From Breviolum minutum Mf 1.05b.01 (taxonomy: Eukaryota > Sar > Dinophyceae > Suessiales > Symbiodiniaceae): DNA of 64,000 bases. The notes beneath the pieces were generated by a model that was not told the DNA's origin, ran no database searches, and saw only the letters and a program-made list of their open reading frames with translations. Where the stretch lies: contig DF240207.1 of assembly GCA_000507305.1 (NCBI GenBank), positions 64,994 to 128,993 of the forward strand. Direction: 5' to 3'. The translations under genes were made by a program, and so were the position numbers. This document shows positions 1-11,117 of the stretch, piece after piece. Each line of letters begins with the position of its first letter. Positions within the stretch are counted from its first letter, which is position 1.

Positions 1-505
1 AAGTGTGCTTCGCGCCACAGCCGCGTGCCATTTTTGAACATCGGAACTTCCAAAATGGCTCCGACAATGAGGTGTTTTGTGCATTTTCACTTGCAAATGT
101 GCTTCGCGCCACAGCCGCGTGCCATTTTTGAACATCGCAACTTCCAAAATGGCTCCGACAATGAGGTGTTTTGTGCATTTTCACCTGGAAATGTGCTTCG
201 CGCCACAGCGGCGTGCCATTTTTGAACATCGCAACTTCCAAAATGGCTCCGCCAATGTGGTGTTTTGTGCATTTTGACTTGCAAATGTGCTTCGCGCCAC
301 AGCCGCGTGCCATTTTTGAACATCGCAACTTCCAAAATGGCTCCGACAATGAGGTGTTTTGTGCATTTTCACCTGGAAATGTGCTTCGCGCCACAGCGGC
401 GTGCCATTTTTGAACATCGCAACTTCCAAAATGGCTCCGCGAATGTGGTGTTTTGCACATTTTGACTTGCAAATGTTCTTCGCGCCACAGCGGCGTGCCA
501 TTTTT
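1..505. repeat. 94-bp tandem satellite, about 5.3 copies
   Basis: The anchor GCTTCGCGCC recurs at 7, 101, 195, 289 and 383, with a one-base variant at 477, so the period is exactly 94 bp. Copies alternate: those ending before 195 and 383 share CACCTGGAAATG, and those before 289 and 477 share TTGACTTGCAAATG, giving a 188-bp higher-order unit. 94 is not a multiple of 3, so the open frames here are by-products. The array continues off the left edge. Confidence 0.95.
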
Positions 506-1275
506 CACCTGTCTGCCAGAACAGCTACCTCCGCACCCGCCGCTTTAGCGAGGCTACTTTTCGAACATCAGGAACCACGAATCTTTGAAAAAACACAGCC
601 GACTCGCGACGTCCCTAACATTTTTCACACGTGTACCTTCTTTCAAGTGACTCTACACGCGTGTGTATCTCCTTTCTGCTGACTTGACATCTGTTGTCTG
701 TTTGACACCTCTACTCTGCTTTTCAACTCTGCATATTGTCGGAAGTTAGACTTCTAAACTTCCTTCGATAAATATCAAGCAATGAACACCTGGATTCCTT
801 CTTGCATCAAGCTTGTGTACCTGATACTTTTGTTCCTTCTCAACATTCGAAGATTTCAACCCCAACCATGCTTGTCAAAGATGGACATCTTCTTTTAAAT
901 GGAGGTTGAAAGTAAACATCTTTGAAACCACCACTTAGTAACTGGTGTATTTTTGACGCACTTTGTAAATTGTATACTTAGATTAGAGTGAGTCATACCC
1001 CAGTTACCATCACCATTTCTATAAAACCCATAGGATCCATGTATAAAAAGATGCACCTACATTTGGCCCATAAATCTAAGCCACATCTATAGGAAAAAGT
1101 CCCACGGAGTATATGGGAGATACATACATGGGATATACTAATATGGAATCCGTATTAATGGGTATCTATCTACCATGTGATATCGGGGGAGCGATTTGGA
1201 GGCACGATGATGTATTTTCCGATCCTAAATGAGGAGCGTTTTTACAACCCAAGAATTCTCCAAATCACAGGGTAT
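506..1275. other. Unassigned AT-rich stretch
   Basis: No coding island. The only structure seen is a weak family-F-like arm (GGATCCATG plus CACCTACAT) near 1030-1060. Confidence 0.5.
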
Positions 1276-1405
1276 ACTGGGATGTCCATGGAAATTAGTA
1301 ACGATCGTTAGTAAGTTGGGTTATTTCACCTATTTAGGGGACGTATCCGACCTACTTATATTGGGGTGAAATAATCTAGTTACTAAGTACCATGGACATC
1401 CAAGT
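1276..1405. repeat. Family G foldback element
   Basis: Ends GGGATGTCCATGG and CCATGGACATCC are inverted. This subtype carries a TTTAGGGGACGTATCC core, shared with 2559, 43556 and 57975. Confidence 0.75.
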
Positions 1406-1892
1406 AGCCACTACTGATTTGATCATTCCGTTTTTTGATCAGGGGGAAAAAGACATCCCAATCCAGTTTTTTGATCATCCCCAAACACGAAGGGAAAAAC
1501 TCATGGAAGTCACTTTTCGCCATCGCCTCTGGAAATAAGGATCGCAATGTCGATAGCATCACCGCCTTGGGAAACATAGCCGCGACCCGGTTGGCATCCA
1601 GCAAACAACATCGAAAATAGAAACATGTAAGGCCCCAAGCCATACAGCATCACATCTATATCTTAATTAATTACGCACAATTCTTTGTTAAAGTCATTTG
1701 ACATCAACTTATACGAAAGCAACGACCAAACAAATGCACTTTTTCGGAGGGAAGCCCCAATAGTTGCTTGTTTGATCCCCCCAAACCAGGGTAATTTAAT
1801 GACACCTGTTACACCTGTTTCCGACATACTCTGTGTATAGGGAAGGACTTTTCTTAAAAAGAAGCCCTTTGTTGGAGATGAATCATTATTCC
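1406..1892. other. Unassigned stretch
   Basis: No convincing gene or repeat recognised. Short frames on both strands lack coding periodicity. Confidence 0.4.
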
Positions 1893-2022
1893 ACTAGTTG
1901 GTGGTTGGTTCACCAACCCTTTTGAAACATATGCAACCGTCAAATTGGATTCCATTTCCCCAGGCTTCGGGGTGAAATGGGGTGAAAATGTCGAAAATCT
2001 TTGAGTTGCCACCACTTAGTTC
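1893..2022 (+). mobile_element. Family A foldback MITE-like element
   Basis: CTAGTTGGTGGTT at the left and CCACCACTTAG at the right. Diverged copy, no target duplication seen. Confidence 0.7.
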
Positions 2023-2221
2023 TACATCAAAAAACAAAACTGGCTGCGTACTCTGCCGCAGTGACCTCCATAAACATTGATGTGTTTCTGTCTTGATTTG
2101 ACCAATCCGTGGTAGAAAGATTGGGGGAGCAGCAGAATCTATAGGAGCTCGGGATCTGCAGTACAAGATCGTTCTTCTTCTAATCATCGCTTATATAGTT
2201 GGTAAATTCATGAATGCGACA

Positions 2222-2332
2222 GTTTGTTCTCTCACTTAGCCAATGCAACCCTGAAATACAAGTTTGAACTTTATTTTCCCTACTCAATATGTAATCCCAA
2301 AAAGCTTAAAGTTTAGCCATTTGCCAAGTAAG
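2222..2332 (+). repeat. Dispersed repeat S, copy 1
   Basis: About 110 bp closely matching 21373-21488: TTCTCTCACTTAGCCAATGC through GTTTAGCCATTTGCCAAGTAA. Not palindromic. Confidence 0.85.
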
Positions 2333-2558
2333 TTCTTTTCTCACCAACTGTTTTTTGAAGGACGAATTCCACCTGAGTGATACATTTCCATGCCACATTT
2401 GACGCTCGCAGCTCGCAGCGTGAGGGGCCATCTTTGAAGTCCAAACTGTCCCTTAAAACCCTTCAAGAACTCTTTGCCGAGAAGTATAGTAGGTAAAGGA
2501 TGGAAAAGAATGGAAAAGGCAAACGGAGACTAAAACCGTTAAATGTCCCAACTCGTAC

Positions 2559-2662
2559 TAGTGTGTCCATGGAAGTCAGTAACTTGGTTTGTTTCACCTA
2601 TTTACGGGACGTATCCAACCTACTTATATAGGGGTGAAAAAATCCATTTACTAAGTACCATT
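2559..2662. repeat. Family G foldback element
   Basis: GTCCATGGAAGTCAGTAAC at the left, CCATTTACTAAGTACCA at the right, same core as 1276. Confidence 0.7.
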
Positions 2663-2837
2663 TAGTAATGCCTCCAACCAAAGACATCATTTAATGTCGG
2701 GTAGCGATCAACAAAGAGGGAAGTAAGCCAACTTTTTTCAGTGCTGATTGCGTTTTGGTGGGGAGGGTTTTTAATCACAACCCCCACCTTAGAACCTCAA
2801 AATATCAAACATGTCCTTCCTTTTTCTTATAACAAAA

Positions 2838-2970
2838 AACGAGTTGGTGGTTTCAACCCCCCTTTGAAAGACATCATCATTCAAAATATGTCAAACATTT
2901 GGATTCATTTCCCCCCAAAAAACGCCAGGTGAACATTTCTTCAGAGATTTTCAACATTGAAACCACCAGA
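2838..2970 (+). mobile_element. Family A element, diverged
   Basis: GTTGGTGGTTTCAACCCCC and TTGAAACCACCAGA arms are inverted; the centre is expanded. Confidence 0.6.
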
Positions 2971-3301
2971 CCCATCAGACGCCAAAAACTATCACCCACT
3001 TGAATAAATCTTCACCTAGGGTTACCTCGTGTACCATTTTATTTTTGCCACTGGATCGCTGGGTTTTAGGGGTTTTCCAGTTGATGGAAATTTATTTCCG
3101 CATCGGCTGTTTTTCCAGGCAGTTAAATATTTTGGGAACTCCGTTTGTTTCGTCCACCTAGACATAAACGAAGCCCGAAACCGAACAAACAAAAACCCAA
3201 CTGAGGTGTCTTCACCTTGAAGTTGCTGAATTTCACCTGGCGATAGGGTCAAAATGCAGGCGAAACAAGACCCATACCCATAACATCTGGCCAAATGGAA
3301 T

Positions 3302-3398
3302 AATATTTCACCAACCTAGGTTTCCCTGAAAGAAGGGGATTTCCCTTAAACCAACATTTGGGGTGAGGTCGTGTGAGGTCGTTATAATTTGACCAGAT
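3302..3398 (+). repeat. Family K repeat
   Basis: ACCAACCTAGGTTTCCCTGA through TGTGAGGTCGTTATAATTTG, ending TTTGACCAGA. Matches 36366-36482. Confidence 0.8.
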
Positions 3399-3617
3399 AG
3401 GATCCACGGGATGACGGTTTATTTACCTACATGAAGGGTTGTGATTTTTATGACTAAATTAGCAGTTAAATATATACGTACAATACATTGATGGATAGGA
3501 TCTTTTTACGCCATCTTCCTCATGTGATGTTTTCAAATGAAGATCATCATTGAAACCAGGTATTTCAAGGTCCAATATAGGTAGGATGTATATGATAGTC
3601 ACCAAAGTCTTCATTGT

Positions 3618-3722
3618 ACCTAAGTTGGAGGTATGCCTTATAAAACGATTTTGTTTCTTTTCTTGGTGGGGAGTCCCTTATAATAGAGCTTCCATCACTG
3701 TACCTCCATGTTAGGTACCTGA
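3618..3722. repeat. Family P foldback element
   Basis: ACCTAAGTTGGAGGTA and TACCTCCATGTTAGGTACC are inverted. Confidence 0.65.
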
Positions 3723-3867
3723 CAATGTTGGCAAGATAGTAAGTGGTGTTTGCATCACTGTTGAAAGCAACTGATCACATGGTCACAAGCTAGAAAACTT
3801 GCAACAAATCGTTGCCCTATGGTTGTCTGGTCAAATATCCCATATCATCTATGGAACTGGAACAGGT

Positions 3868-3978
3868 ATATCTATCTGGCCAACTTGCAAATTTTCACCA
3901 AACTAGATTTCCCTGAAATAAGGGGATTTCCTGAAACCTCACCCAAAGCTCGTGTGAGGTCGCTATGATTTGAGCTGT
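3868..3978 (+). repeat. Family K repeat
   Basis: TCTGGCCAACTTG at the left, TGTGAGGTCGCTATGATTTG at the right. Confidence 0.75.
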
Positions 3979-4192
3979 TGAAGATGATTCTCCTTATCCG
4001 AAGGTAGAATATGTTAGTTTTGTGGAGGATACCAACATTGATGAGGAAACTTAGCCATCCATGTAACAACCAAGGGCTAGAAAAATTCCCATGATCTCAT
4101 GACATCTGAGAAAACAACATCCAAGGAACTCACCTTCACCAATATAAAAGATATAAATAAAGGCCCTTTTAAAGGATTCGTTTTCACTACCC

Positions 4193-4294
4193 ATAGGCCC
4201 CATGTAGGGTGTATTTACCTACATGTATGGTTGGTTTTTGATAGTAATTTAGTAAGTAAATAAGGTAAATATACCATCCAAAAATGGATGGTAT
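4193..4294. repeat. Family F foldback element
   Basis: TATTTACCTACATGTATGG and AGGTAAATATACCATCC arms are inverted. Confidence 0.65.
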
Positions 4295-5105
4295 GGGCTG
4301 TCCGTCCATTTACCACACGTTTTCGTCCCTCAAAACCGTGTGCTTCACCTCCCCGCGAATCTTCGCGATGCGCAGGGAGACAATGTCGCATTCCACCTAC
4401 CATGGGGCCCATAGGGCCCAACAAACCGGCGTTTCAAGGATTACAATCCCAGCTACTACACTTGTAAGGCCATCTATAAGGTGCTATAAATAAGTAACCG
4501 GGGTCAACAAAAACCTACTTAAAGTATGTTAAAGTGTGGTTATAACACCATTTTATGACTGTTTTTGGGCTCATCTTGCATCGCAGCTTTTACGTTTTGC
4601 TCAAAGGAACAACGAGGGCATTGTTTTGGGTGGCTCCCACGAAAAGCCAGCAGGGTCACCGTTAAAAACCCAGCAACTCCAAAAACGGCGGTGGTAGATT
4701 TGGCCCGGTTTTTCAAGCCGCCAAACACCCTGGGAATTCACCAATATTTTTTCATACTGCTTGGTACCATCTGCGGCGGATTGTTTCCGAACATGTTTTT
4801 TTGGGACAAATTGGTAACCTTGAAAATTTGGGAGAGAAAGACATCAATTTTTCAGGTGCAGATTTGATTTTGATTTCATGGCAAATTCAATTTGGACTGA
4901 AGACATCAAATATGACTATTTGATACTATTTGAAGTCCCAGAAATTCTGAGGAAAATTGTCAGATATGTCTATTTTTTGTTAATCATGGATTTGAGAGTT
5001 TTGTTAAGGGGATTTCTGTGGAGGAATGTTATGATATTTGCTTTAATCAAATCTCTCGATTTCTCACCCAGGAATGTCCAACGAAAACCATCTGGGCAAA
5101 TTACA

Positions 5106-5228
5106 GTAGTATAATTCCTACACCAGACTTAAGAGGATTTTCAGGGGATCTTCCTTACTCAAGCACACTTTAAGGGATTCCCAACTGGCGGGAAAACCAG
5201 CAGGAACTGGTCCTTATAATTTGTCCAG
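5106..5228 (+). repeat. Family K-like repeat, diverged
   Basis: ATAATTCCTACACCAGACTT through CCTTATAATTTGTCCAGA, as at 7629 and 31732. Confidence 0.55.
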
Positions 5229-5330
5229 AATGTTCATTCCAACTCCCGATGCTAACTTGCTGAGACTTTCAAACCTTGTCTACCTCTAGCCTTCGTAATG
5301 AGGCGGAGGGGTAACAAAGAACCCTACGAT

Positions 5331-5466
5331 CGGGTGGACCCTGCTGGAAGTGATCGGTTCACGATCGTGAAAGGAATCGTTGGTTTATTTCACCTATGGA
5401 CATATCTAACCTACTTCTATTGCAGGGGTTCAGAAATCCATTTACTAAGTATCATGGACATCACAG
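5331..5466. repeat. Family G foldback element, diverged
   Basis: Contains AAGTGATCGGTTCACGATCGT, as in the copies at 43556 and 57975, and ends ATTTACTAAGTATCATGGACAT. Confidence 0.6.
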
Positions 5467-5547
5467 TAGGGTTAACTAGGGAACCTTAGGGAAACCACGA
5501 GGAAACCATGAGAGATCCACCCTTCTTGATCTGGTGCCTGGATGATA

Positions 5548-5668
5548 AGTAAGTCCCCAAGTCCCCAAGACCTGGGGTGGTTGGACCCCTTCCTTACACG
5601 GTCTAACTTCATGGCGGTAATAAATGGGGGTGATCCTAACTACTTACCAACTGGGATGATCGGATCCA
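5548..5668. repeat. Family H repeat
   Basis: CCCCAAGACCTGGGGTGGTTGG through AACTGGGATGATCGGATCCAAG, matching 47315-47487. Confidence 0.65.
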
Positions 5669-6029
5669 AGCATTTGAACAATATGCCCATATCAAATTGG
5701 ATTTCATGGATTTCCTCAGTTTTTGGTGGTTATTTCAACAAATCTTTGAAACCACCAAACTCCATAAAACAGTCTTTGACTTAGTAGGGTGTTGCACCAA
5801 TTTCTTTTCTTGGTGTGTAAGTTATATTCCTGCAAAATCCTCCAAGTAGGCAAACAAGTCATGACTAACCATGGTTCTTAACCACTGAACCTAACTGGGA
5901 TGACCCTCCAAGCACACCATCCCCCAACGTTCCCACCATCGGTTTTTTGAAACCGCCCCCGTTTTCACCTGCAAACGGCTCGCTTGCGAGATACAACGCA
6001 CCATGGCATCGAAGGAATCCAGGACCTGA

Positions 6030-6144
6030 AACATATGGGTGTTTCCAAAAATAGGGGTACCCCAAAATGGATGGTTTATAATGGAAGACCCTATTAAAAT
6101 GGATGATTTGGGGGTACCACTATTTTCGGAAACACCCATATGTT
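6030..6144. mobile_element. Family E foldback element, intact
   Basis: ACATATGGGTGTTTCC at the left and GGAAACACCCATATGT at the right, near-perfect arms. Its translation gives the SENSGTPKSSIL-type peptide, so such frames should not be called genes. Confidence 0.9.
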
Positions 6145-6237
6145 GAAAGGCAATTATTGCATGCGTCACCGTGGTAACAACGACTTTTTTCCATAGGATC
6201 AATGTCTGCTGGGCAAATGAATTACCGTACTGTTAAC

Positions 6238-6337
6238 TTTGGTGGTTGGTTTCAACCCATCTGAAAAACATTAGTCAAATTGGATTCCATTTCCCCAAGT
6301 ATGGTTGAAAATCAAAAAATATTTGGAAACCATAAAT
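6238..6337 (+). mobile_element. Family A element
   Basis: TGGTGGTTGGTTTCAACCC and TTTGGAAACCATAAATG; the right arm is decayed. Confidence 0.7.
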
Positions 6338-6386
6338 GTAAATTTGCCACCTACCCCAAACTTCGGGGAGGGGCCCGGGTATACAC

Positions 6387-6600
6387 CTTGCTCCGGTGAG
6401 AAAGCTCTCACCATCCCATCCCCCCGAAACGCCGCGAAACCCCACAGTTACCCATCGGGTCTCGGCCTCATACATCCAATCTTGCTTGGCCACACCCATG
6501 ACCGCCGCATTGAAACGAAACATGGCACCAAAGTTCCGGGGAATGGCCTCTCCCGGGGTAACGAACAGCCCTCCCGTACCAAACGAACAGCGAGGCCTCC
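6387..6600 (-). CDS. Candidate internal exon, unknown protein
   Basis: Minus-strand island, open for about 70 codons, with about two thirds purine first positions and many G-starting codons. The translation includes GLFVTPGEAIPRNFGAMFRF and, further on, WMYEAETRWVTVGFRGV. It ends at CAAG|GTGTAT, a plausible donor at 6387. The upstream boundary is uncertain: in this frame a TAA lies near 6614, so the acceptor should be at or below about 6610. The context is foldback repeats on both sides, as expected for an exon within repeat-filled introns. I do not recognise the family. The plus-strand frames here have weaker periodicity. Confidence 0.45.
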
Positions 6601-6701
6601 CGGGGGTTTTTTACCCGAAGCCTAAAACACATCAACAGCGAATGGGTTTGTTTGCCCCTGAAAAATCGGCCATCTCGGCCTCAAAAAGGAAATGAGATTT
6701 C

Positions 6702-6757
6702 ATCCTCCAACCATCAATTTTTCAGGGGAGTTTGCTGTTAGTTTCAGGGAGGGTAGC
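6702..6757 (+). repeat. Family B, right half
   Basis: CATCAATTTTTCAGGGGAG followed by CTGTTAGTTTCAGGGAGGGTA. Confidence 0.7.
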
Positions 6758-6825
6758 ACATGTCAAACTTCAAACCACAGTTTCAGGGAGGCCTGGGATG
6801 CTTAAAAAAAAACAGATGCGCCAGG

Positions 6826-6966
6826 AAAAAAACCCGGCCCATGAAAGCCTGCTTGTCTAATAGGGATCCTTATGGTTTATGAAATAATCCCCATATAGTC
6901 GTTGTTTAGTACAATCCCCTATATACCCTAAACAACTAGTAACTATAGGGGCCCTTTTTTCATGGA
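6826..6966 (+). repeat. Family M repeat
   Basis: AAACCCGGCCCATG, AATAGGGATCCTTA, AAATAATCCCCATA, CCCTAAACAACTAG in order. Same order as at 14766 and 51712. Confidence 0.8.
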
Positions 6967-7039
6967 TTGGAATCAAACAGCCGGTAAAATGCTGAAGGAT
7001 TTGGAAGAAGGATTCTCTTGATATTCATGATATGTTGAT

Positions 7040-7139
7040 CTGGTTGGTGGTTGAACCAACCCATCCGAAAAATATGCTCGTCAACTTTGATCATTTCCCC
7101 AAGTAGGGTTGAACATTAAAAAATGAAACCACCACCCAG
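7040..7139 (+). mobile_element. Family A element with 4-bp target duplication
   Basis: Starts CTGGTTGGTGGTTGAACC, ends ACCACCACCCAG. Flanked by TGAT on both sides (7036-7039 and 7140-7143). Confidence 0.92.
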
Positions 7140-7429
7140 TGATGGAGTTCCCAATGATCTTTTTCCAAGGTAAGAGATTGAAGTCGATTTTTTTGGGTAA
7201 ATCATCTGCACTGCATATGTTCTTGAGGAATTGAACAAGGTGGAAATGATGGAAAACCCTCCGGCAAACAAACATGGCTGGCTGGAAAATCCCCATCNGC
7301 TGGAATCATTTTGGTCACTGGTTACTTGCCTGATGATCAGTTGGATGGCTGTAGCAACAGGCATGATTTGACGCCCAGCCGCGGCCACTGAAAACCATGG
7401 TGGTTGGATATAAAGATGTATAAATATGT

Positions 7430-7548
7430 ACCATGAGACCCCAACACCATGAAAAATCAAGGTTTTGGCCACCTAAAAACCCCGGTTATTCTTTACCTAA
7501 ACAACAACCTCTAAAAATGGCAGGTTTTTTTCGGGGCCCAATGGTATA
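7430..7548. repeat. Family I foldback element
   Basis: ACCATGAGACCCCAACACCATG and GGGGCCCAATGGT arms, with AAAACCCCGGTTATT in the middle. Confidence 0.7.
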
Positions 7549-7628
7549 CATGTCATATCTATCATCCCAGGTTGGAGGGTTTCGGAAAGAGGCATTGACG
7601 ATGGAAAAGTTTGAATCACTGGGCAAAT

Positions 7629-7742
7629 CACCATAAGACTATAATTCCTAAACCAGAATTAAGGGGTATTTTGGGAGGAATTCCGTTCTTTTAAACCACA
7701 AATTTGTGGTGACCTCGGCCGAGGTCGCTATGATTTACCCAG
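7629..7742 (+). repeat. Family K repeat
   Basis: ACTATAATTCCTAAACCAGA through GAGGTCGCTATGATTTACCC. Confidence 0.7.
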
Positions 7743-8520
7743 AATCATGCTTATCACCCACTGAAACCAAGGTGTGATGATCACCCAGGTATTAAGTAAC
7801 AAGCGGGATAAACTTTTAACCTTGCATCCCAGGGTGATGAAAGTCCCAATGTCTAAATCAGGGGATAGATTCGATGGATGTACCCTGATCCCTACGTGGG
7901 CCCCCCATGGGAAATCCCTAGATGAGCCCTGTATAGTTGGTACTTGAATAAAGACGCTAGCCCCACCTGAGAAGCACTCATTTGAGTTTAAACCAAACAT
8001 CCTGGTAGTTTCCCTGCCAAAGTCAAGTACAGTCGAGTAGTGTTCATACTAAATTATTTAATGGTACTGTATTACTGTCTTTGCATTAACAGGGTTGATA
8101 ATCGATTTACAGAATTGGACAAAATCATGATCCCTACAAGCCTTCAAGAATGAAGGATCTTAAACAAATCCTTCTATAAAAGAAAACAACACTTTACAAA
8201 CATACACACAAACACAAACAAACACTTCAACACTTCATTCGATGGTCTTTTTGAAAACATGTGCCAGAAAATGCGTTTTGTTTAACACCGGGGTTGTTGA
8301 ATCGTCACAACACAAAAACTCCCATGACATTCGAAGACCATTTCTCTCGCAATGAGTTGGTGATTCATACCGGCTCCAACTCACCACTTGAGGGAACGGT
8401 CGTTGAAATCTCATTTCTTGTAACAAGGGTTTTAAATATACCATCCCAAAACGGTGGTTAGCCTTTGGGGATTTCTGGCTGCCATCAACTGTATTGCTGT
8501 TGGATTCATTGAGGTCATCA

Positions 8521-8585
8521 TCCCAAAAGGAAATGAATCTTCCACCATCCATTTTCAGGTGCGAACTGTTAGTTTCAGGGAGGGT
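8521..8585 (+). repeat. Family B, right half
   Basis: CATTTTCAGGTGCGAACTG then TTAGTTTCAGGGAGGGTA; the left arm is missing. Confidence 0.8.
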
Positions 8586-8714
8586 ACTAACTTCCCTTCC
8601 GGGACACCCCCGTGACATGATGAACATCACCAACCAACCAACCAAGCCGTGGGCCTGATAGCCTTCCTTGCCACCGGAGGAAACGGTTGACACAAACCAC
8701 TGGACATGATGGTT

Positions 8715-8765
8715 GATATGGTTGGTGGTTGAACCAACCCATTTGAAAAATATGTCATCGACCGT
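8715..8765 (+). repeat. Family A, left fragment
   Basis: TGGTTGGTGGTTGAACCAA then CATTTGAAAAATATG; the rest is absent. A separate centre-like piece lies at 8948-9003. Confidence 0.65.
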
Positions 8766-8848
8766 TCCCTCAACTAGAATTCCCATCATACCCAAGCTTC
8801 ATCAACCAATGATAAATTGCTGATTCCCAATGAGATAAAGCAATGAGA

Positions 8849-8952
8849 TACCCTCCAGGGAACGGATCACATATCCCCCATAAAATGGCATTTTGAGTCG
8901 ATGATTTTCCGAACTTCCCGTTTGGTGGGATATGTTAATTCCCTGGAGGGTT
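8849..8952. mobile_element. Family C TA-flanked foldback element
   Basis: TACCCTCCAGGGAAC and TTAATTCCCTGGAGGGT arms are inverted. Confidence 0.8.
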
Positions 8953-9039
8953 GTCAAATTGGAAATCTTCCCAAAGGTTCGGGGTGAACATAAACATAGA
9001 AATGATGGTCTTATACTTATGTAGATGCGATGCATATCA

Positions 9040-9692
9040 GGCAGTACTTATTTAGAATCCCCTAAATATTTGGGTAATATTTGGATGTCCGAATGTTGTA
9101 GGTTGCATTCTGTTGATATTGTTTTTTGGTGCAGCAAATATGCATCATATGACCATTAAATGATATCTGATGATGCTAAAGATTACATATTGTCTTAGAA
9201 TGTGGTTGGCACGGCTACACTACCAATTGAATGAGTACACTCCACTAGCTCTAAGCTAATGTACTCTAAAACATGCATATGACGTGCAATCTTGGAGTAA
9301 TTTCAACTAACCCTAAGTGATCTACTCTAAAAGATGACTCAAACTTTAGAGCATATTGTCGCCTTACTCCATCAAATCCTCCTTCAACCAATCCCATTCC
9401 AAAGACTTGCCAAAAGGAGGTTTTGGCTTAGGGCATAAAATTGAAACACCTCATTTTTTCACATTTTTTCATCACGTTCAAAGGTATTTATAGTCAAACT
9501 CTTCACAAACTTGGTCAACCACGTAGCCACTCCTATTGTGAACCAGGGTTTAAAAGCATGGCCCAAAATATCATTCGAACTTCGTCCCATTTCATCCATC
9601 ACCAGAAACATCCAGGCGAATACCTTCTGAGCTCATCCCGGTATGTTGTTTGGGGGTTTATTGTCAGACCTTCTCAGCAGGTGGCCCTGGAT
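9040..9692. other. Unassigned AT-rich stretch
   Basis: No coding island and no family repeat recognised. It contains two similar lines of CTCTAAGCTAATGTACTCTA type (9248 and 9310). Confidence 0.4.
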
Positions 9693-9839
9693 GTCTACCC
9701 GAATGTCCCATGAAGTTAGGATCAATGGTTAGTAAATGGGCTTTTTACCTACTACTTATATAAATGGGGTATATTGGGGTCTGCTAACCCACTTATCCGA
9801 AACCATTGATCCTAACTTCCTTTCCGGGACATCCAAGGA
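9693..9839. repeat. Family G foldback element
   Basis: GAAGTTAGGATCAATGGTTA and CCATTGATCCTAACTTCC arms, ending GGGACATCCAAGG. Confidence 0.85.
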
Positions 9840-9868
9840 GGGTCATGGATGCATGTGTGTTTGGCTGC

Positions 9869-9998
9869 GTTGTCCTTCCGTTTCCCTCCCTCCTCCCCGG
9901 CCTCAATCGCCTTGAGTTCCGCATCTCCTTCCTCCACAGCGGTGGCGGAACCGCGTGCCGAACCGTTGTTGCTGCGCGCTTTCGAGGGGCCGAAGAAC
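9869..9998 (-). CDS. Candidate internal exon with GC donor, unknown protein
   Basis: After CGCACACAG the minus strand opens a frame of 43 complete codons in 130 nt. About 78 percent of first positions are purine, the highest in the window. The residues include SARGSATAVEEGDAELKAIE followed by AGEEGGKRKDN: charged, Ala/Gly/Glu-rich and probably a flexible or helical linker. The frame ends cleanly if a GC donor (AAC|GCAGCC) is used; non-GT donors are known in dinoflagellates. A plus-strand alternative (9940-10018, CCTCCACAG acceptor and GAG|GTAAGA donor) is also well formed but has poorer codon periodicity. Family unknown. Confidence 0.45.
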
Positions 9999-10297
9999 CT
10001 GTGTGCGTTTTCGGGGAGGTAAGAACCTCAGAAAATCCAACAAATTCCGTGGGCCCCAACCACTGAATGGGACTTGTATATGTACCATTTTCATTTTCAG
10101 TGTTTTGGATAGTTGGTCTTACTGGTGCTACCATTGTGGTTTATGGTAAATGTAGGTAAAGAAAGCATACATTGGATGTTATCGCTATTGGTAGATTCAG
10201 AGGATCAACGACAAATTTCGAACAAAAATCGGCACAAAACAACAAGGTGGGTCGCTGTGTAAATTTTCATAGATTACTTCGCGACCATTCTGGAAAA

Positions 10298-10402
10298 GTA
10301 CCTTTGGACCCAACAAACCCATGGAAAAATGAAGGTTTTAAGGCCTAAACAATATGGGTGAAATAATCCCTAAAAATGCGTTGGTTGTGGGTTCCCATGG
10401 TA
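10298..10402. repeat. Family I foldback element
   Basis: CCTTTGGACCCAACAAACCCATGG and GTTGTGGGTTCCCATGG; contains AATGAAGGTTTTAAGGCC. Confidence 0.75.
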
Positions 10403-10566
10403 GTTACCTGTGAGATACTAATCTGTTAAACAGTCCCCCATAGGATCCATGAGGTAAATATTTCGGTACAGTACAAGCATCTGAACCCTTCAAAGACCTC
10501 CTTTTGAGGTAAAAAAATACCGCCGGTTTCAGGGTCATGAGTTTTTCCAGCTCTCCTAGCCCTACA

Positions 10567-10706
10567 AGGTAGGCCCCAACCAGGTATAAATGGGGTTATG
10601 ACCCTGTAAGTAGGGTTATAACCTCAGTTATATACCCATTTAAAAAGGCCATTTATAGGGGCCCCATGTCACTCCATTTATACCGATCGTTTTCGTGCCC
10701 ACCTTG
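10567..10706. repeat. Family J foldback element
   Basis: AGGTAGGCCCCAACCAGG through CGTGCCCACCTTG, with several GGTTATAACC boxes. Confidence 0.75.
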
Positions 10707-10860
10707 TACACATCCACATACCTTCTCGAGGTGAACCATATATGCTTACTAAGGCATATGTTTGTTGAAGCGGTCCCCCTTCACATCTTCTGATGTGTTT
10801 GGATGTAGAGTTCGCAAAATCGGCTTTATGATCAAACACATCAAGAGAAAAACAACTTCC

Positions 10861-11115
10861 CAAAAGACATATATCTTCTAACTAACCATCACGAGTGTTG
10901 TTGAGGCATTTTGCCCAAAAAAACACACCAAAAACACCTCAAATGTTTCACTGCATTTTCACTGAGGTTTGGGGGGTTAAAAAAAATCCCAACATATCTT
11001 TTCTTCAACGCCAAGTCAATCAAGTCAAGACGAATCAGGTGGAAAACATCTCTCAAAACCCTTAGGATCAACTCGAAGGGGGGAAGCTGGTTGTTCAGTT
11101 ATCTGGCCAAATTAT
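10861..11115 (+). repeat. Left direct repeat flanking the 216-codon gene
   Basis: About 93 percent identical by eye to 12060-12306, same orientation. Landmarks are CGAGTGTTGTTGAGGCATTT, TTTGGGGGGTTAAAAAAAAT and AAGCTGGTTGTTCAGTT. Its ends are not TG...CA, so a classical LTR is unlikely. Confidence 0.9.
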
Positions 11116-11117
11116 TA

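Noticed and set aside
87-682. Small genes in the left-end frames
   Set aside because: They are translations of the 94-bp satellite, whose period is not a multiple of three.
7298-7298. Single ambiguous base (N)
   Set aside because: Assembly ambiguity next to repeat arms; no biological signal.
9940-10018. Plus-strand exon with canonical GT-AG sites
   Set aside because: Codon periodicity is clearly stronger on the minus strand of the same island; kept only as an alternative.
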